Below are positions 54,768 through 63,747 of a stretch of DNA of 64,000 nt, piece after piece; positions within the stretch are counted from its first letter, which is position 1, and each line of letters begins with the position of its first letter. This stretch comes from an uncultured Flavobacterium sp. GTDB lineage: Bacteria > Bacteroidota > Bacteroidia > Flavobacteriales > Flavobacteriaceae. The stretch covers positions 62,001 through 126,000 of the forward strand of contig CALJVL010000024.1 of assembly GCA_937773775.1 (NCBI GenBank), in the 5' to 3' direction. Both the position numbers and the translations under genes were made by a program. A model generated the notes under the pieces. It was not told where the DNA came from. It saw only the letters and a program-made list of their open reading frames with translations, and ran no database searches.

Positions 54768-54969
54768 TTTTTTGAATTGAAAGATTAAAAAATTAGAGAG
54801 TTAAAGGATTGGGGTTTCTATAAAAAACCTGTGCTGTATCTTTTAATTTCTTTATAATAAACCGCAATTTATGAAAATTGATCTGCTTTAAAAGGAATCA
54901 TATAGACTTTTTCTATTTTATCATTTGTTATAAAAAGGTTATCTGCTATGCTAAAACATTTATATATAC

Positions 54970-54977
54970 TATCTTTG
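54970..54977 (+). promoter_or_regulatory. Candidate -7 promoter element for the suf operon
   Basis: TATCTTTG, 29 bases before the ATG of the SufA-like gene at 55007. Probably the main promoter of the first SUF block. Confidence 0.45.
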
Positions 54978-55006
54978 TCGTTAATTTAGACAAAATCAAA
55001 ATAACA

Positions 55007-55336
55007 ATGATACAAGTTTCAGAAACTGCCAAAAAGAAAATCATCGATTTGATGAAAGAAGATGGCTTTGATGCTGCGGTCGACTACGTTAGGGTTGGTG
55101 TAAAAAGCGGTGGATGCTCAGGTTTGTCTTATGACTTAAAGTTCGATAAAACCAAAGGAGAGGACGATAAAATATTCATAGACAACAATATAACAATTGC
55201 AGTAGAAAAAAAATCTTTTCTCTATTTAGCCGGAACCATATTAGAGTTTTCTGGTGGAATAAACGGAAAAGGATTTGTTTTCAATAATCCAAATGCAAGT
55301 AGAACCTGTGGCTGCGGCGAGAGTTTCTCTTTGTAA
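55007..55336 (+). CDS. Iron-sulfur cluster assembly accessory protein (SufA/IscA family)
   Basis: A 109-residue A-type carrier. The ATG at 55007 starts MIQVSETAKKKIIDLMK; the longer frame from 54878 would run through the promoter box. The three cluster-binding cysteines are seen in KSGGCSGLSY (near residue 37) and TCGCGESF (near 102-104). It passes assembled Fe-S clusters from the SUF scaffold to target proteins. First gene of the SUF cluster, 19 bases upstream of sufB. Confidence 0.93.
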   Translation: MIQVSETAKKKIIDLMKEDGFDAAVDYVRVGVKSGGCSGLSYDLKFDKTKGEDDKIFIDNNITIAVEKKSFLYLAGTILEFSGGINGKGFVFNNPNASRTCGCGESFSL

Positions 55337-55355
55337 AATAACTAAATAAAAAAAT

Positions 55356-56805
55356 ATGTCAAAATATACCGAAGACGACTTAAAACTCGAACTCGAAACT
55401 AAGGAGTACGAGTACGGGTTTTACACCCAACTAGAATCAGATACTTTTCCAATTGGTTTAAACGAAGATATTGTTCGTGCTATTTCCAATAGAAAAGGAG
55501 AACCTCAATGGATGGCCGATTGGCGTATTGAGTCATTTCGTGCATGGGAACAAATGACAGAACCAGAATGGGCAAATGTGCATTATGCAAAACCTGATTT
55601 TCAAGCTATTTCCTATTATTCAGCTCCAAAAGCGGTAGATCCTAATAAAACATTAGACGATGTAGATCCGGAACTTTTAGAAATGTATAAAAAGTTAGGA
55701 ATCTCTGTCGATGAGCAAAAGATGATGAATAATGTAGCTATGGACATTGTCGTTGACTCCGTTTCAGTAGCGACAACATTCAAGAAATCATTAGGTGAAA
55801 AAGGAATCATCTTTATGAGTATTTCTGATGCCATCAAAGAACATCCAGAATTAGTTCGTAAATATTTAGGTACAGTAATTCCACAAAAAGATAACTTCTA
55901 TGCCGCTCTGAACTCGGCTGTATTCTCTGATGGTTCTTTTTGCTATATTCCAAAAGGAGTTCGTTGCCCAATGGAACTTTCGACTTACTTTAGAATAAAT
56001 CAAGCAGGAACAGGACAATTCGAGAGAACATTATTAATCGCAGACGAAGGAAGTTATGTATCATACCTAGAGGGTTGTACAGCTCCAAGTCGTGACGAAA
56101 ACCAACTGCACGCCGCTGTAGTTGAATTAATCGCACTAGACGACGCCGAAATCAAGTATTCAACGGTACAAAACTGGTACCCCCGGAAACAAAGAAGGTA
56201 AAGGTGGAGTTTTCAATTTTGTGACCAAAAGAGGAATCTGCGAGAAAAACGCGAAAATCTCTTGGACACAAGTTGAAACTGGTTCTGCAGTAACATGGAA
56301 ATATCCATCTGTTATTCTAAAAGGGGATAACTCAGTTGGAGAATTTTACTCTATAGCTGTAACAACAAATTTCCAACAAGCTGATACGGGGACAAAAATG
56401 ATCCACCTTGGTAAAAACACTAAATCAACTATTATTTCTAAAGGTGTTTCTGCAGGAAAATCACATAATAGTTATCGAGGTTTAGTAAGAGTAGGTGCAA
56501 ATGCTGATAATGCAAGGAACTTTTCACAATGCGATTCTCTCTTAATGGGAAATAATTGCAGTGCTAATACTTTTCCATACATCGAAAGCAAAAATCCAAC
56601 AGCCAAAATTGAACACGAAGCTACAACTAGCAAAATTGGAGAAGACCAAGTTTTTTATTGCAACCAACGTGGTATTCCAACTGAAAAAGCGATTGCTTTA
56701 ATTGTTAATGGTTTCAGCAAAGAAGTTCTGAACAAGTTGCCAATGGAATTCGCAGTAGAAGCACAAAAATTATTAGAAATTTCCTTAGAAGGTTCTGTAG
56801 GATAA
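55356..56805 (+). pseudogene. sufB: SufB, Fe-S assembly scaffold subunit, frameshifted
   Basis: Core scaffold of the SufBCD complex. The first frame (from 55356) stops near 56201 and the second is open from 56221. The cause is the C5 run at 56180-56184: with four C the protein reads [20 protein letters not shown], the standard SufB sequence, and the gene becomes exactly 483 codons (482 residues), the usual length. Other landmarks are intact: [20 protein letters not shown] (in part), [15 protein letters not shown] and [11 protein letters not shown]. Because SUF is the only Fe-S pathway visible here and normally essential, a sequencing insertion is more likely than a real break. Confidence 0.9.
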
Positions 56806-56836
56806 GCTTTTTAAGACATTATAAAACAATACATTT

Positions 56837-57589
56837 ATGTTATCAATAAAAAATTTACACGCCTCAATCGATGGCAAAGAAATATTAAAAGGAATCAATC
56901 TTGAAGTAAAAGCAGGAGAAATTCACGCAATAATGGGACCCAACGGTGCCGGAAAAAGCACACTTGCTTCAATTATTGCAGGAAACGAAACCTATGAAGT
57001 AACCCAAGGAGAAATCTCTTTAGAAGGAGAAGATCTACGTGAGCTAGCGCCAGAAGAAAGAGCACATAAAGGTGTTTTCTTGTCGTTTCAATATCCGGTG
57101 GAGATACCAGGAGTTTCGGTGACTAATTTCGTAAAAACCGCCATCAACGAAACTCGTAAAGCACAAGGGCTAGAGGATATGCCCGCTAACGAAATGCTAA
57201 AAGTACTTCGTGAGAAATCAGAATTACTGGAAATTGATAGAAAGTTTCTTTCTCGTTCCCTAAACGAAGGTTTTTCTGGTGGAGAGAAAAAACGTAATGA
57301 AATATTCCAAATGGCGATGTTGGAACCAAAATTGGCCATCCTTGATGAAACCGACTCTGGACTTGATATCGATGCATTGCGTATCGTGGCTAACGGAGTT
57401 AACAAATTAAAAAGCGACAAAAACGCTATTGTAGTAATTACTCACTACCAACGTTTATTGGATTATATTGTTCCAGATTTTGTACACGTTCTTCTCAATG
57501 GAAAAATTGTGAAATCTGGAGACGCTTCTTTGGCTTTAGAGCTAGAAGAAAAAGGATACGACTGGATCAAACAAGAACAAGAAGCTTAA
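56837..57589 (+). CDS. sufC: SufC, Fe-S assembly ATPase
   Basis: ABC-type ATPase subunit of SufBCD; 250 residues. Walker A is GPNGAGKST (residues 34-42), the signature is FSGGEKKR (near 150), Walker B is LAILDETDSG (near 175) and the switch His is in VVITHYQR. The characteristic SufC Q-loop stretch FLSFQYPVEIPGV is present. It is 31 bases after sufB and 72 bases before sufD, all one operon. No defect seen. Confidence 0.95.
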   Translation: MLSIKNLHASIDGKEILKGINLEVKAGEIHAIMGPNGAGKSTLASIIAGNETYEVTQGEISLEGEDLRELAPEERAHKGVFLSFQYPVEIPGVSVTNFVKTAINETRKAQGLEDMPANEMLKVLREKSELLEIDRKFLSRSLNEGFSGGEKKRNEIFQMAMLEPKLAILDETDSGLDIDALRIVANGVNKLKSDKNAIVVITHYQRLLDYIVPDFVHVLLNGKIVKSGDASLALELEEKGYDWIKQEQEA

Positions 57590-57661
57590 ATTAGTTAACA
57601 GTTTTTAGTTAGCAGTTTTCAGAACTTATAACTTATAACTCACAACTCACAACTAAATAAA

Positions 57662-58978
57662 ATGGATTTAAAAGAAAAATTACTATCGTCTTTTATGGCT
57701 TTTGAAGAGCGCGTCGATGTTCACTCTGAACTTCATGACGTGAGAACTTCGGCTATAAAAAACTTTGAAGATAAAGGTTTCCCAACCAAAAAAGATGAAG
57801 CTTGGAAATACACCTCGCTAAACGCCATCTTAAAAAATGACTATACCGTTTTTCCTAAAAAGGACACTGAAATTGAATTTAACCAAGTAAAAAAATACTT
57901 TCTACACGAGGTCGATACTTATAAATTAGTATTTGTAGACGGCGTATTTAGTTCCTACTTGTCATCGACAACTCATGAAGGAATCGATGTTTGTTTAATG
58001 TCATCGGCATTGACAAAACCAAAGTACAAAATGGTCATTGATACCTATTTTAACAAAATTGCCAATAAAGACGATAGTTTGACTTCGCTTAATACGGCTT
58101 TTGCTATTGAAGGTGCTTATATTAATATCCCAAAAAGTAAAGTGGCGGACAAACCTATTGAAATCATGTATTTCTCTACAGGAAACGAATCGGCACTTAT
58201 GGTACAGCCTCGTAACTTGATAGTTGTTGGTGAAAACTCTCATGTCCAAATTATAGAACGTCACCAAAGCTTGACCGAAAATCCAGTCCTAACAAATTCC
58301 GTTACCGAGATTTTCGCTCAAAAACGTGCGATTGTTGATTATTATAAAATACAAAACGATACTCTTGAGGCCAACCTTATAGACAACACTTATGTTTCTC
58401 AGAAACAAGAAAGCCATGTTTCGGTTCACACTTTCTCTTTTGGAGGAAACATAACTAGAAACAACTTGAACTTTTACCATTTTGGCGAAAGATTGACAAG
58501 CACCCTGAACGGAATAACCATTATTGGCGAGAAACAACACGTAGATCACTTTACCCTAGTGCAGCATTCTACTCCTAATTGCGAAAGTTTCCAAGATTAT
58601 AAAGGAATCTATTCCGACCGCTCAACAGGTGTTTTCAACGGAAAAATATACGTAGAGAAAGAGGCTCAAAAAACGAATGCTTTTCAAAAAAGCAACAACA
58701 TTTTATTAGGTAACAAATCTACGATAAACGCTAAACCTCAATTGGAAATTTTTGCTGATGACGTAAAATGTTCACACGGTTGCACGGTTGGACAATTAGA
58801 CGAAACTGCTCTTTTCTATATGCAAGCACGTGGAATTCCTAAAAAAGAAGCTAAAGCTTTATTGATGTACGCGTTCTCGAATGTGGTTATCGACAACATC
58901 AAAATACCCGAGTTGAAACAACGAATCACCAAAATCATTGCTACTAAATTGGGCGTGAAAATGGGTTTTGATTTGTAG
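57662..58978 (+). CDS. sufD: SufD, Fe-S assembly scaffold subunit
   Basis: Partner of SufB in the scaffold; 438 residues. The N-terminal helical part includes GFPTKKDEAWKYTSL (near residues 38-52). The beta-helix core has DHFTLVQHSTPNCESFQDYKG (quoted here as DHFTLVQHSTPNC), and the conserved C-terminal KCSHGCTVGQLDETALFYM precedes ARGI. The final residues match other Bacteroidetes SufD proteins. A strong hairpin lies after the stop, so the first SUF block appears to end here. Confidence 0.94.
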   Translation: MDLKEKLLSSFMAFEERVDVHSELHDVRTSAIKNFEDKGFPTKKDEAWKYTSLNAILKNDYTVFPKKDTEIEFNQVKKYFLHEVDTYKLVFVDGVFSSYLSSTTHEGIDVCLMSSALTKPKYKMVIDTYFNKIANKDDSLTSLNTAFAIEGAYINIPKSKVADKPIEIMYFSTGNESALMVQPRNLIVVGENSHVQIIERHQSLTENPVLTNSVTEIFAQKRAIVDYYKIQNDTLEANLIDNTYVSQKQESHVSVHTFSFGGNITRNNLNFYHFGERLTSTLNGITIIGEKQHVDHFTLVQHSTPNCESFQDYKGIYSDRSTGVFNGKIYVEKEAQKTNAFQKSNNILLGNKSTINAKPQLEIFADDVKCSHGCTVGQLDETALFYMQARGIPKKEAKALLMYAFSNVVIDNIKIPELKQRITKIIATKLGVKMGFDL

Positions 58979-58992
58979 TTTTCAACTGCAAC

Positions 58993-59008
58993 CCCGATAA
59001 CTATCGGG
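58993..59008. repeat. Short palindrome CCCGATA-AC-TATCGGG
   Basis: A 7-base stem with a 2-base loop; the same palindromic phrase is frequent in Flavobacterium intergenic DNA. It lies just after sufD. Confidence 0.45.
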
Positions 59009-59022
59009 CTGATAAATAATAC

Positions 59023-59065
59023 GCAAAGGGCGCAGAGTTTAAATATTAAACTTTGTGCCCTTTGC
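59023..59065. terminator. Strong hairpin terminator after sufD
   Basis: GCAAAGGGCGCAGAGTTTAA pairs with TTAAACTTTGTGCCCTTTGC (two G-T pairs) around ATA, followed by AATTTT. It lies between sufD and the convergent serine hydrolase gene. Confidence 0.7.
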
Positions 59066-59093
59066 AATTTTACTTTAGGTTGTATGAATAAAT

Positions 59094-60443
59094 TTATTTT
59101 TTTATTGTTGCGATTATCCCACTTAACATTCCGTTAAAGTCAAATTCAGGGTCTTCTTTGAGACCCATTCGAACAATTACTAAATCATAGGATGGAATAA
59201 TAGCTACCATCTGCCCCTGAAAACCACTGCAAAAATACATCTCTCTGGGAACGTCAGGAAACCTTCCTCCCGCATTCAGCCAAAACTGTGCTCCATATTT
59301 TCCCTTAGATGTATTGGTTGGTTTTGCCGAGTATTTCACCCACCTTTCTTCAAGAATCTCTTCTCCATTCCAGTTACCTTTGTGTAAATACAACAGACCA
59401 AATTTTGACCAATCTCTTGTAGTTGCCCACCCATAGGAAGAGCCCACATAATTCCCTGCCATATCCGTTTCTATAACCATGGAATTCATTCCAATCTTGT
59501 CAATCAAGGCCAAATACCAAAAATCTAAATATTCTTGATGCGTTTTGAATTGCTGGCGTAAAATCCCGGAAAGCAAATTAGTAGTTCCTGACGAATAATT
59601 CCAATGCATATCGGGTTTGAATGCCGCCGGTTTTTCCAATTGCGCTCTAGACATGTCTTCAGACATAAAAAGCATTTTGGTCGCGTCGCAAATCGTGCTG
59701 TAATTCTCTTCCCATTCCAGACCGGAGTTCATATGAAGCAAATCGTTGGTCGTGATTATCTTTCGGCTGTCATTCGTCCATTCCGCTACAGGTGCGGGTT
59801 TGTAAATATCGTATTTGCCCTGTTTTTGCAAAACACCAAACATGGCGCTGGTTATGCTTTTGGTCATCGACCAGCCTAGAATTTTACTGTCTTTATTGAA
59901 ACCGCTATCATATTTTTCGGCTATAATCTTGTCTTTATAAATCACTAACAAGGACCGTGTTCTTTTATCCTTTTTACCCCCGACATCAAAAGCATTGGCA
60001 ACAACCGAATTTAATTTGGCATAATCAACGTTACTGAAAACCGTATCTTTTGGTTCTTTATTCCCGTAGGGAAAAGCCAGGATGTTACTCACCGGAGTCC
60101 TGTTCGGAACTTCATATGTTTTTGTTTCGTCAAAATCGCTATCAATCAGGGTAACTCCCAAGCCCTTTCGATAAATCGCTTTGCGCTCCTTAAATCCATA
60201 TACCGAAGCGGTAGCAAAATTCCCGTTTTCGACAATGGTATTTGTGGCCAAATCAATCATGTCGATATCGTTGTCTCCATTTTCTATCAGTTCTTGCGAG
60301 CGGTTATCCATAAAGTGACCCGAAGCAATACTTTTGGCTGAAAATCCCGAAATCAAATCGAGTTTTGGATACGTACTGAACCCTAAATAAAATAGTACGA
60401 TAACTGCGATTAATCCCAAAAGTGTAAAGATTCTTTTTTTCAT
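59094..60443 (-). CDS. Serine hydrolase of the beta-lactamase (class C-like) family
   Basis: A 449-residue protein anchored by an N-terminal hydrophobic segment (residues 4-22). The catalytic SxxK is in GWSMTKSITSAMFG (near residue 195), the YxN-like element in WNYSSGTTNLLSG (near 283), and the class C third box in FCSGFQGQMVAI near 420. Such proteins include esterases, D-aminopeptidases and beta-lactamase relatives; resistance cannot be claimed. It is on the minus strand and splits the SUF genes into two blocks. Confidence 0.87.
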   Translation of the reverse strand: MKKRIFTLLGLIAVIVLFYLGFSTYPKLDLISGFSAKSIASGHFMDNRSQELIENGDNDIDMIDLATNTIVENGNFATASVYGFKERKAIYRKGLGVTLIDSDFDETKTYEVPNRTPVSNILAFPYGNKEPKDTVFSNVDYAKLNSVVANAFDVGGKKDKRTRSLLVIYKDKIIAEKYDSGFNKDSKILGWSMTKSITSAMFGVLQKQGKYDIYKPAPVAEWTNDSRKIITTNDLLHMNSGLEWEENYSTICDATKMLFMSEDMSRAQLEKPAAFKPDMHWNYSSGTTNLLSGILRQQFKTHQEYLDFWYLALIDKIGMNSMVIETDMAGNYVGSSYGWATTRDWSKFGLLYLHKGNWNGEEILEERWVKYSAKPTNTSKGKYGAQFWLNAGGRFPDVPREMYFCSGFQGQMVAIIPSYDLVIVRMGLKEDPEFDFNGMLSGIIATIKK

Positions 60444-60573
60444 AGTAGTTAATTGTAAAACAATGCAATATAAATAATTCTAAGTTACTAATCGCCTGAT
60501 TCTACTTTATAAAAAAACAGAAATTCAGATCCGTAAATTGGCGGATTTATAGCTATAACAATTTAGTTTTTCT

Positions 60574-60581
60574 TACTTTTG
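60574..60581 (+). promoter_or_regulatory. Candidate -7 promoter element for the sufS block
   Basis: TACTTTTG, 26 bases before the sufS ATG at 60608. Confidence 0.4.
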
Positions 60582-60607
60582 TAAAGAAAAAAAATATAAA
60601 TAAAAAG

Positions 60608-61822
60608 ATGTTAGATATAAATAAAATTAGAGCTGATTTCCCTATTCTTTCCAGAAAAGTAAACGGAAAACCATTAGTTTATTTCGACAACGGAGCTACT
60701 TCTCAGAAGCCACAAGTGGTGATTGACGCAATTTCTAAATATTACGAGGAAATCAATGCAAATATTCATCGTGGCGTGCATACTCTGAGCCAGTTGGCCA
60801 CCGATGCCTACGAAGCTTCCCGCGGGAAAATTCAGAATCACATTAACGCGAAGTTTGCCCATGAAGTATTATTTACTTCCGGAACAACTTTTGGAATTAA
60901 TTTGGTCGCCAACGGATTTACTTCAATTTTGAAACCAGGTGATGAAGTTTTAGTTTCCGCGATGGAACACCATAGTAATATTGTGCCTTGGCAAATGTTA
61001 TGCGAGAGAACGGGTGCGAAGCTAAAAGTGATTCCCATGAATGACAATGGTGAATTAATTATGGCCGAATACGATAAATTACTTTCCGATAAGACAAAAA
61101 TTGTAACCGTCATTCATATTTCGAACGCACTTGGAACCGTCAATCCTGTTAAATATATGATTGACAAAGCACACGCCTTTGGCGCTGCGGTTTTAATAGA
61201 TGGGGCGCAAGCCGTTCCGCACCTCAAACCGGATGTTCAGGCTTTGGATTGCGATTTTTACGTTTTTTCAGGACACAAAATCTGTGGTCCAACAGGGATT
61301 GGAATTTTATACGGCAAAGAAAGTTGGCTGAATAAGCTACCCCCTTATCAAGGTGGAGGCGAAATGATCAAAGATGTGTCTTTTGAAAAAACCACTTACG
61401 CTGAATTACCCCATAAATTTGAAGCGGGAACACCCAATGTGGCAGGAGGAATCGTTCTTGGAACAGCTGTTGACTATATGAATTCTGTGGGTTTTGACAA
61501 CATTCAACAACAAGAGTTGGAATTGTTAGAGTACGGCACGCAACGATTGCTAGAAATTGAAGGTTTGAAAATCTATGGTACAGCAGCAATAAAAACTTCT
61601 GTGATTTCGTTTAATATTGAAGGGATTCATCCTTACGATATTGGCACCATTATTGACAAACTGGGAATAGCTGTAAGAACTGGACACCATTGTGCACAAC
61701 CGATCATGAGTTATTTCAAGATTCCGGGAACAATAAGAGCCTCGTTTTCCTTCTATAATACTAAAGAAGAAATTGATATTATGGTGGAAGCCGTTAAGAG
61801 AGCAACAGCAATGTTATCGTAA
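60608..61822 (+). CDS. sufS: SufS, cysteine desulfurase
   Basis: PLP enzyme that takes sulfur from cysteine and hands it via SufE to SufBCD. It has 404 residues, the normal group II length. The PLP lysine is in VFSGHKICGPTGIG (near residue 224), the active-site Cys in VRTGHHCAQPIM (near 363) and AMEHHSNIVPWQ near 121-132 binds the cofactor. It starts the second SUF block, with its own promoter box, and is followed by a small lipoprotein gene and sufE. Confidence 0.95.
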   Translation: MLDINKIRADFPILSRKVNGKPLVYFDNGATSQKPQVVIDAISKYYEEINANIHRGVHTLSQLATDAYEASRGKIQNHINAKFAHEVLFTSGTTFGINLVANGFTSILKPGDEVLVSAMEHHSNIVPWQMLCERTGAKLKVIPMNDNGELIMAEYDKLLSDKTKIVTVIHISNALGTVNPVKYMIDKAHAFGAAVLIDGAQAVPHLKPDVQALDCDFYVFSGHKICGPTGIGILYGKESWLNKLPPYQGGGEMIKDVSFEKTTYAELPHKFEAGTPNVAGGIVLGTAVDYMNSVGFDNIQQQELELLEYGTQRLLEIEGLKIYGTAAIKTSVISFNIEGIHPYDIGTIIDKLGIAVRTGHHCAQPIMSYFKIPGTIRASFSFYNTKEEIDIMVEAVKRATAMLS

Positions 61823-61831
61823 TACCACAGC

Positions 61832-62275
61832 ATGAAACTACTATCCTTATTGTTCCTGACCCTTTTTCTGGGGAAAGCTTGTTCAGATCCCAAAAAACAG
61901 GACATCGAAGCCGCTGTTATTGAGTATGTGGCGAACACAAGGGGATTTTATCAAAAAATCACCGTGCAAGGACAAACGGTGCAGATTTCTACAGACCGCA
62001 CCGGCAAAGAGAAAACTGTTGCAACAAAAATTTCAGATGCGGATTGGGAAGAGATGGTAAAATCTTTCAAAATGATAGATTTGGATAGTTTGATAAAATT
62101 AAAAGCCCCCACAGAAAAACGTTTTTATGACGGTGCGGCGATTGCTAATTTAAAAATCATATATAAAGATAAAGTTTACGAAACTACTGCTTTTGATCAC
62201 GGTTTTCCGCCAAAAGAAATTGAGAAATTGTTAAACAAAATAACCTCATTTGCAAAACAAGACAATGAAAATTAA
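61832..62275 (+). CDS. Small putative lipoprotein between sufS and sufE
   Basis: A 147-residue protein: MKLLSLLFLTLFLGKACSDP is a lipoprotein-like leader (Cys at 17, lipobox weak with Lys at -2). The mature part has beta-strand pairs such as ITVQGQTVQISTDRTGKE and AIANLKIIYKDKVYETTAFD. It begins ten bases after sufS and overlaps the sufE start by eleven bases, so it is co-translated with sufE. No known domain; a role in Fe-S assembly is unlikely for an exported protein, so the link is probably only transcriptional. Confidence 0.75.
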   Translation: MKLLSLLFLTLFLGKACSDPKKQDIEAAVIEYVANTRGFYQKITVQGQTVQISTDRTGKEKTVATKISDADWEEMVKSFKMIDLDSLIKLKAPTEKRFYDGAAIANLKIIYKDKVYETTAFDHGFPPKEIEKLLNKITSFAKQDNEN

Positions 62276-62684
62276 AGAAATACAAGAAGAAATCGTAGCC
62301 GAATTCTCCATGTTTGACGACTGGATGGAACGTTACGAATACATCATCGAATTAGGAAAGAATCTTCCTTTGATAAAAGAAGAATTCAAAACAGAAAACA
62401 ACCTTATCAAAGGCTGTCAATCGAAAGTATGGCTGCAAGGCGAACAAGCCGAAGACAAAGTAGCCTTCACCGCAGATAGCGATGCGATATTAACAAAAGG
62501 GATTATTGCTATTTTGATTCGGACTTTTTCCAATCAAAGCCCTGCGGATATTCTCGACGCTAATATGGACTTTATTGACGAAATAGGTCTTAAAGAGCAT
62601 TTGTCACCAACACGTGCAAACGGTTTGGTTTCAATGATTAAAAACATTAAAATGTACGCTTTGGCATTCAACTCGAAGAATTAA
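62265..62684 (+). CDS. sufE: SufE, sulfur acceptor protein
   Basis: A 139-residue partner of SufS. The ATG at 62265 gives MKIKEIQEEIVAEFSMFDDW; an upstream start at 62250 is unlikely. The sulfur-accepting Cys is in NLIKGCQSKVWL (near residue 48). The rest, including FSNQSPADIL and LSPTRANGLVSMI, matches the family. It overlaps the preceding lipoprotein gene by eleven bases. Confidence 0.94.
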   Translation: MKIKEIQEEIVAEFSMFDDWMERYEYIIELGKNLPLIKEEFKTENNLIKGCQSKVWLQGEQAEDKVAFTADSDAILTKGIIAILIRTFSNQSPADILDANMDFIDEIGLKEHLSPTRANGLVSMIKNIKMYALAFNSKN

Positions 62685-62801
62685 TTTCACGAGCTAATCA
62701 CGAATTAGTCAGAGAAAATATTAGTTCAAGATAAAGTTTTTGAACAATAGATTTTTAAGTGCATTTCAAAACTTTAAAACAAAAAATAAACTAAACTAAA
62801 A

Positions 62802-63131
62802 ATGATGGAAGAAGCAAGTATAGATACCAATGATTTAGGGGAAGCAATCGTAAAAAAATTAAAATCAATTTACGATCCTGAAATACCGGTCGATATTTAC
62901 GAATTAGGATTGATATATGACGTAATGGTCAACACGGACTATGAGGTAAAAATCCTGATGACTTTAACCTCTCCTAACTGTCCGGTAGCGGAAAGTTTGC
63001 CTAGAGAAGTCGAAGAAAAAATAAAGTCAATCGAACACGTAAAAGATGCTGAAGTAGAAATTACTTTTGATCCGCCGTGGAGCAAAGACTTAATGAGCGA
63101 AGAAGCAAAATTAGAACTGGGAATGCTTTAG
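62802..63131 (+). CDS. DUF59/MIP18-family SUF-associated protein (SufT-like)
   Basis: A 109-residue protein of the DUF59 family that matures Fe-S proteins (SufT/PaaD type). YDPEIPVDIYELGLIYDV (near residues 24-41) is the signature and TSPNCPVAESLP (near 63-74) contains the conserved Cys. The ending ITFDPPWSKDLMSEEAKLELG is typical of the Bacteroidetes SUF-linked form (quoted in part: FDPPWSKDLMS). The ATG at 62802 and one codon later are both possible. It follows sufE by 117 bases. Confidence 0.9.
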   Translation: MMEEASIDTNDLGEAIVKKLKSIYDPEIPVDIYELGLIYDVMVNTDYEVKILMTLTSPNCPVAESLPREVEEKIKSIEHVKDAEVEITFDPPWSKDLMSEEAKLELGML

Positions 63132-63219
63132 CAAAAAGTGTTCAATGTTCAGTCTTTTTTAGTACTCAGTTAGCGGCTGAACACTAAAAATAGAACATTG
63201 ACTAATAAATATTTTAAAA

Positions 63220-63726
63220 ATGGAAGAAATTATAAACAAAGTGGCCACTAGCACTCTGGAAGTATTCGATCTTGAAGATTATTATCCAAAGGGTGTTCGT
63301 GCTCAAATAGATATTTCACAATGGCTGTTGGAAGGTTTTTTGCTAAAAGAAAAAGAATTTAGAGAGCAGCTCAAAAATCATGATTGGACGCAATATCAAA
63401 ATCAATTTGTAGCCATCGATTGCAGTACAGATGCTATAGTCCCAGCCTGGGCTTCTATATTGGTAACTATTCAAGTGGCACCGTATGCTAAGAAAATTGT
63501 CGATGGCACTATAGAAGATTTAGAGGCTTCTCTTTATGAAGAATTACTAGCCAAAATTGATTACTCTGTCTACGCAAATAAAGCTGTTATCATCAAAGGC
63601 TGTTCTAAAAAACCAGTACCCATGCGGGCTTATCTTATAGTAGCACACAATCTACAAGGCTTTGCTAGAAGCATAATGTATGGTGAAGCTTGCTCGGCAG
63701 TTCCCCTCTACAAGGCAAAAAAATAG
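63220..63726 (+). CDS. DUF2480 family protein
   Basis: A 168-residue soluble protein. Recognisable elements are INKVATSTLEVFDLEDYYP at the N-terminus, FVAIDCSTDAIVPAWASIL near residues 66-84, and a C-terminal VIIKGCSKKPVPMRAYL (quoted in part). The family is conserved in Bacteroidetes next to the SUF genes. The two cysteines (near residues 69 and 129) might matter for a metal or sulfur role, which is speculation. It is preceded by AT-rich DNA with TTCAGT-type phrases. Confidence 0.85.
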   Translation: MEEIINKVATSTLEVFDLEDYYPKGVRAQIDISQWLLEGFLLKEKEFREQLKNHDWTQYQNQFVAIDCSTDAIVPAWASILVTIQVAPYAKKIVDGTIEDLEASLYEELLAKIDYSVYANKAVIIKGCSKKPVPMRAYLIVAHNLQGFARSIMYGEACSAVPLYKAKK

Positions 63727-63747
63727 ATTGCCTACAAATACAAAGAC

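Noticed and set aside
55356..56805. Programmed frameshift in sufB
   Set aside because: The site is a plain C run with no slippery heptamer or recoding structure that I can see, and SufB is not known to need frameshifting. Similar plus-one events recur in unrelated genes of the window.
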